Source of the DNA: Gibbula magus
Lineage: Eukaryota; Mollusca; Gastropoda; Trochida; Trochidae
Direction of reading: 5' to 3'
NCBI GenBank assembly: GCA_936450465.1
Contig: OW388302.1
Coordinates: forward strand, 62,905,826 to 62,969,825
Length of the DNA: 64,000 nt
Below, piece after piece: positions 48,801 through 54,800 of this stretch (its first letter is position 1; each line of letters opens with the position of its first letter). Both the position numbers and the translations under genes were made by a program. The notes beneath the pieces were generated by a model that worked only from the letters and a program-made list of their open reading frames with translations, made no database searches and was not told where the DNA came from.

Positions 48801-51800
48801 TGCGCAGTAGATGATTGTATCCGTTAAAGGCATTTTTGAACATTATCATTTCATTAATGAAGAGACCCATCGCCACAGTTTTGTTCATTATTAACAGGTA
48901 ACAGTATTGTCTGTGAATAATTGATCACAATCGAATAGACGGATAGATTTACGGTTCTTTAAAGCATTATAAATTTACAGGAAGGACTGTTATGCCGAAA
49001 TAATCCAAATTTCGATTTGACCTTGATAATACTGTCAAGGTCACCAAAAACTAAAAGGCTCCTCGTCTTCCCTAGAAATGAAGAGAATCCAGTAAACAGT
49101 TTTTGATATATCGTGCTGGCAAGCTTAACGTGCAAGTTCACATGTCATGGAATACAAAGTTTCGCTGTGACCTTAATAATAATGCCAAGGTCACCGAAAT
49201 ATAATCAATCATTTATCTTCCCATTATATAGCCATCACCAACGAAAACAAACACATTTGCCTTAATGGTACATCCATTGTGTTTCATAAAATTTCATTTG
49301 GCTGAATTATGTGAAAATGTGCTAATTTCAGTTTAAATAATTTCACTCAACTTGCATATTCATCCCCAATTACCAAATATATCAGAATAACTAGTTTATT
49401 TTTAATTAAAATCGAGCAACATCATTATGAATACATGTGCCGTAACCGAAACTACATGTACACGTCCCGTTTACATACACAGTAGTAATAAGACCTATTA
49501 AACATTATCAACCCAAAGTTGTCTGTCTGCTGTAAGTAAGTTTCCAAAATTACGTTTGACTAATTGACACGCGCCACACGAAATGCATTGTCCGGTTTTC
49601 GATCAGAAATCGATACTTTTACCTCAATATTGTCGGCATACTGAGTCGTGTATCATCAAAATGGCGTTTTTCGGCAACAGTCAGTCCTTCTCGAAAGATT
49701 ATATCATTTAATCATTTAATATCATTATAACATTTGGCATATTTGACCCACAGCAACACAACGGATGTACCTTTACAATAATAAGATAAAATAAAATGTA
49801 AATTATTCTTTTCTAATTTGATTTTTGTGAATTTGTCAACCTCTTATTAGCGAATATTCTCCCAATGTCCCATCCCGATTACAAATTCAACTCAGCAACT
49901 GTGATGCTTTCAGCTCACCTGGTCCAGGTTGCAAGGCTCGCCAATATGGAAGTCGTGAGGGGATGTAACTCCTTTGTACTGGTAGCAGTGGTATACTGGT
50001 AGGGGAAAAAACATGTCTAATATCATCAATATCCATTCATTCAGATCGCCGCGGCAATAACACTCAATGAAATAAGGCCCACCTGACATTATTTTCTTAG
50101 GTTGCGGTACTTAAATTTTCTAAGGTATGTCAAATAGAGAATACTAAACAACGTTCCGTTTAATAACATAAACTCATGTCCAAAAGAAACGATACCATCT
50201 ATTTTTTAAAATATCTTTTTACAAAGTGATTTTCTTCGTATGAACACATGGATTTGCGTATCCCACATCTCAAATGCAGTGTATTCAATCGAAAATAACG
50301 CGAACATTTATCACATCCGAAGAAATTGTGCACTTTGTGAGAATGACATTATTTTACGTAGCATAGTTTGCAACTACAGATAAAGTGTATAAAACGGCTG
50401 ACCATACACGTTGGTATCAAAGCAACAAAAAGCACACAAGAAAATATCGTGTTTGACAGCCATTGAGAGTGAGAGAGCCGTTGGAATTGTCACATAGCGA
50501 GTCTCACACGCCGACGACGCTAGAAGGTTCGGTTGCGCGCGCATAGCAGTCACCAGGTTAACGCAACGGTTACGTGATAAAGATCGGACAACATGCAGGT
50601 CGAGAAGAAGGTGATTACGCTTATTGAAGACCGCCACATCCGGGTATTTCATCTCTGAAACCCATTCATCATTACGACGTTAACGTCAAAGACGTCACTG
50701 AGACACGTGATTAGCAGACAAACTTGGTAAAAGAGATTGAAGACTCATGATATCTGAACGCGTCGTCCTTACCACAAAACGTTCCTGAGGCGTCAACAAC
50801 GAGTAAACAAACAGGCGAATTCAACGTTGGCAACAGAGAGACTGAGCAATGCTCATGCTCCAAAATGGGAGCAGATTTTGCATCTTCAAGAACAATGGTA
50901 GACAACGTGTGTGCCGAAGAATTAGTGACCTTTATGCTCTGAATTGCGTACATCAAGTCAGCCCATTGCCTCCTTGATGAATGACAAAGCTTATCTTCTG
51001 ACGTCATTAACCCATAGACGTGTACTTGACGCTCGGGATGGACATACCCAATAAAAATGTGACTAAGTGACGCCTCTTTTGACATTTTCAACATTTGTCT
51101 CAGTCATTTGTGTGAATGAAATTCTCATTTTCAGACCCCTCACGTCAATACAGACCTGTACAAATGGATGCAAAGTACTGATTGAAATGAATTTTGTACA
51201 CATGTTAAATGAACGAAATCTCAAAAGAATAATACCAATTCTAGATTTCTGTGTCGTTAAGTTTTCCTGTAATGGCCGCTCAAAGCCGTGGTATCGTTTC
51301 TTTTGGACATGAGTTTATTTATGAAACGAGTGATTGGTTTGTATCTAACGAGCGAAAGCGGTTCACCACATTGCTCCATAACTGTATGTATTTGGTTAAT
51401 AATCAGTGAAAATAACAAAGGGGTTAACATACAACCTTGTCTCACACCACTGAGACTGTGAACATATTCTGAAATAGTGCTTTGTGACAATTTTACACAG
51501 ACTTATGTTTTAGAGTACATATCCATGATAATGTCCAACATATAACCATGGATACTATTTGATGCAATAACATGCCTCAGTAGATCTCTGTTTATTGAAT
51601 CAAACGCTTTTCTAAAAGCAACAAATAAACAATAAAAAAAGACCTTTGGATTTAGAAAAAATATTTCTGGATAAGACTTTGTAAGGTAAACATATTATCA
51701 ACTGTTGAGTAACCCTTCCGGAAACCACACTGTGATTCTGGAAACTTATCAAATTCATCAACAAAATGTTTCAAGCGACTACTGAGCAGACAAGTAAAAA

Positions 51801-54800
51801 CCTTCCCTAGTATATTTAAAAGAAAATTACCTCTGTAGTTATTTGCATCATTAATGTTACCTTTTGTGTGTAAGGGGAATATAATACTCTTCGACCATTG
51901 TTCAGGAAAATTGCCAGATGTAAAGATACAATTGAATAACTTACAAAGTTACATGGTAAATATTTGAGGATTGCATCTGAGCATTTCTGGTACAATTCCA
52001 TCTGGACCAGGATATTTCTTTTAACTTTAGGTTAAGAAGTGCTGTTTCAACTTCATTGGGGGTAATATCGTGATTGAGAATATTGTTGTAATCATCATTA
52101 GTACAATTATCACAAATAACAGAATAGTCAGCACGAGAGACCATATACTCCTTTGCGAATGTAATTAAATCATCATCTATAATATTGTCACTGATATTCA
52201 GTACAGATCGAAAATAATCAATCCATTCATTACTGCCGATGTTAGAAGATAACTGCACAGGCCGTTTACTAAAATACTGGACGTGTGACCAAAATGACTT
52301 TGCGTTTTTATTATTATAGCAATCCAAAATTTCCTCAGTAGAGTTCACTAGAAACTGTTCTTTCTTATGACGACATATTTCTCTGAATTTATTGCGTGAT
52401 GTATGTACTTTGGATAAAAGAGACTTGTCTCAAGTTAATCCGAATCTATTCAGAATGTCATATTTTTGTTTCTTGATATTAGCACATCCCTCATCATACC
52501 ATGGTGATTTAATACACTTATCAAGTTTAACACTGGTTTTCCTACATGCCATATTACAACGTGAAGCAGAGGAGTGGATAACAGACACAAGTTGGTCAAC
52601 CGCTTTGGTAGAATCAAATGTAGCGAGATCATTCAGGTCAACTACTACGGTCTGCTCTAATCATTTCACTAAATAAAGTCATTGATCTCTGGTTTCCATA
52701 TAAATCTCCTTATATCCGAGCATATAGATATTTCGGGTGCAGTATTTGACTCTGCATCGCACAGTATTTCACACTCAATCGGGAAAGTGATCGGACTCTG
52801 TCCGAGTGCTCACGCTAAAATCTTTAATAGAATTGAACAGTGCTGTCGAACAAATACAAATTAATAATCTACTACACTGGCAGCTTTGTTAGAGAAGCAC
52901 ACGAAGGACCCGTCCTTGTCACCCCTTGGAAAAGTCCATTTAACATGTGTAGACCATATTGAGCACATAAATTTATTAGATCTTTCCCATATTTATTTAC
53001 TTCACTATCTCTAGATGAGCGGGGGAGATCAAAACTGTCAGTTATATTATCTATACAATTGACTTCAAGAACGTAATCATGATGCTCCTAGATTACATAA
53101 TCCATGATATGGCCAGTACGTGCATTAACATCGCCGCCTATCAGAATATTGATATCTCCATATTTGACTTGAAGACCAAGTAATATATCATCAATATACT
53201 CAATACCTTTGACATCCCTATGGTCAATTAAAACAGAACTATTTTCTGGATGGACAGAAACAATAACGATAACAATAACTGTTGACCAAGTGGAAATATG
53301 ACGAATCAAATGGTATAAATATGCAGTCAACAAGAGTCATTTGTGCACTTTGAGGCATGCGACGTGTTGTATACAACAAATTGCACGGTGTGAACGCACC
53401 TGTACATACCCCGCGTCATTGAATAACGTCATCGTTATGCGACACCTACTCCTAACTAGGAACTGTTATTATGAGTAGTGAATGTCTACTAGTAGTCATG
53501 TTGTCCTGGAAATGCCGGAGCAACCAGAGTAAGATTAAATTATGCAGCGTAGCTCATTAATAGGCTAATGTAGGCATGACATCATCGATGAGAAAGAGAA
53601 AGGAATCATTTGCCAGTCTAGTGAATTGAGATTCATTAACCTATCAATGTTTATTAAGCAGTAAACAAAGGATTAGTGACCCTACCCCCACATGTAGGAA
53701 ACCGTGAAATTTGTTCATAATAAGTTTGATCTTCAATGGTTGATTACGCAAGGTTTTTATATAATAGGATTTATCCATGATTATAATTGCTCCTCCCTTA
53801 TCAGCTCTTTTAATAATGATTGACTCATTTTCCAAAAATGATTTGATAGCCTTGCGTTCATTCAAACTTATGTTTGATTTGACATTTGCTGTCTGTTCGC
53901 AATGTTTTAATTCTTTAATTTGTTTGATTGTTCTATTTAAGACTCTATTTCTTCCTGCTTTAGGAGTAAAGTTGTCCATTGAATCATTTTGATTTGGACT
54001 AAAATATTCCGAAAGTCTTAATTTTCTTGAGAAGTCCTGTATATTTTCTCAAGTTCTTGTGGATCTCCTTTAGATGGTGTTGGTGTAAATTGTTATTCCC
54101 TTTAGAATAACGTTTATTTCACTATCACAAAGGTCCACAGTTGAAAGATTTATGATTTTTGGGTCTAAGTTTGATCTTGAGCGGGACCTTGATGGAGGAG
54201 TTTGCCTTTCTTCAACTTTGGTTTGTTGGTTGTCTTTAACTTTTCTTGCGCCGAAATTCACGGCAAGTCTTTTGGCATTATGTGGCCCAGACTTCACGGC
54301 TTCTGTATAGCTTTTCTTCGCATCTTGGTTTGTATTTATAAACCAATTTGTAGTACTTTCTGTTTCTTTTGAGGCGTATTTAGTAAGCCACGTTCTAAGT
54401 CGCTTTGCAGAGATGTCTTCCTGGAGTTTACAGGATTCCTTCCACATTTCTAGTAAGGACTCTTGGATTTTTCCTGAGCTTACCGTTTGTATTTCAGACT
54501 TGATTTTTTCATCACAATCACATTTGATGGAAGGATTTTTTAATTTCTCTGGAATTATTTTTCTTTCTTCCGTGATCCAGTTGGTTGGAGTTATTTATAT
54601 GACCCCAATAAGCTCTTGTCCTTCATCCTTTGCTCCGCCGAATCTTCAAATAGGTTCATATTTATTATGCAGCTACTCCAACTTTCCCCACCACTCGCCG
54701 CTGCACTGTGCGCAATGTTTAGACGCAGAAAAAACACTATCATATAACCCCAATATATATCTCTATCCGTATTATGTGGAGTAATGTAGGGTATATTTTT

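Noticed and set aside
50374..51094. Transposase in the Tc1-ended element
   Set aside because: The two open frames lack the DESRF, QDNA and PIEH-type motifs; I can only call them unknown.
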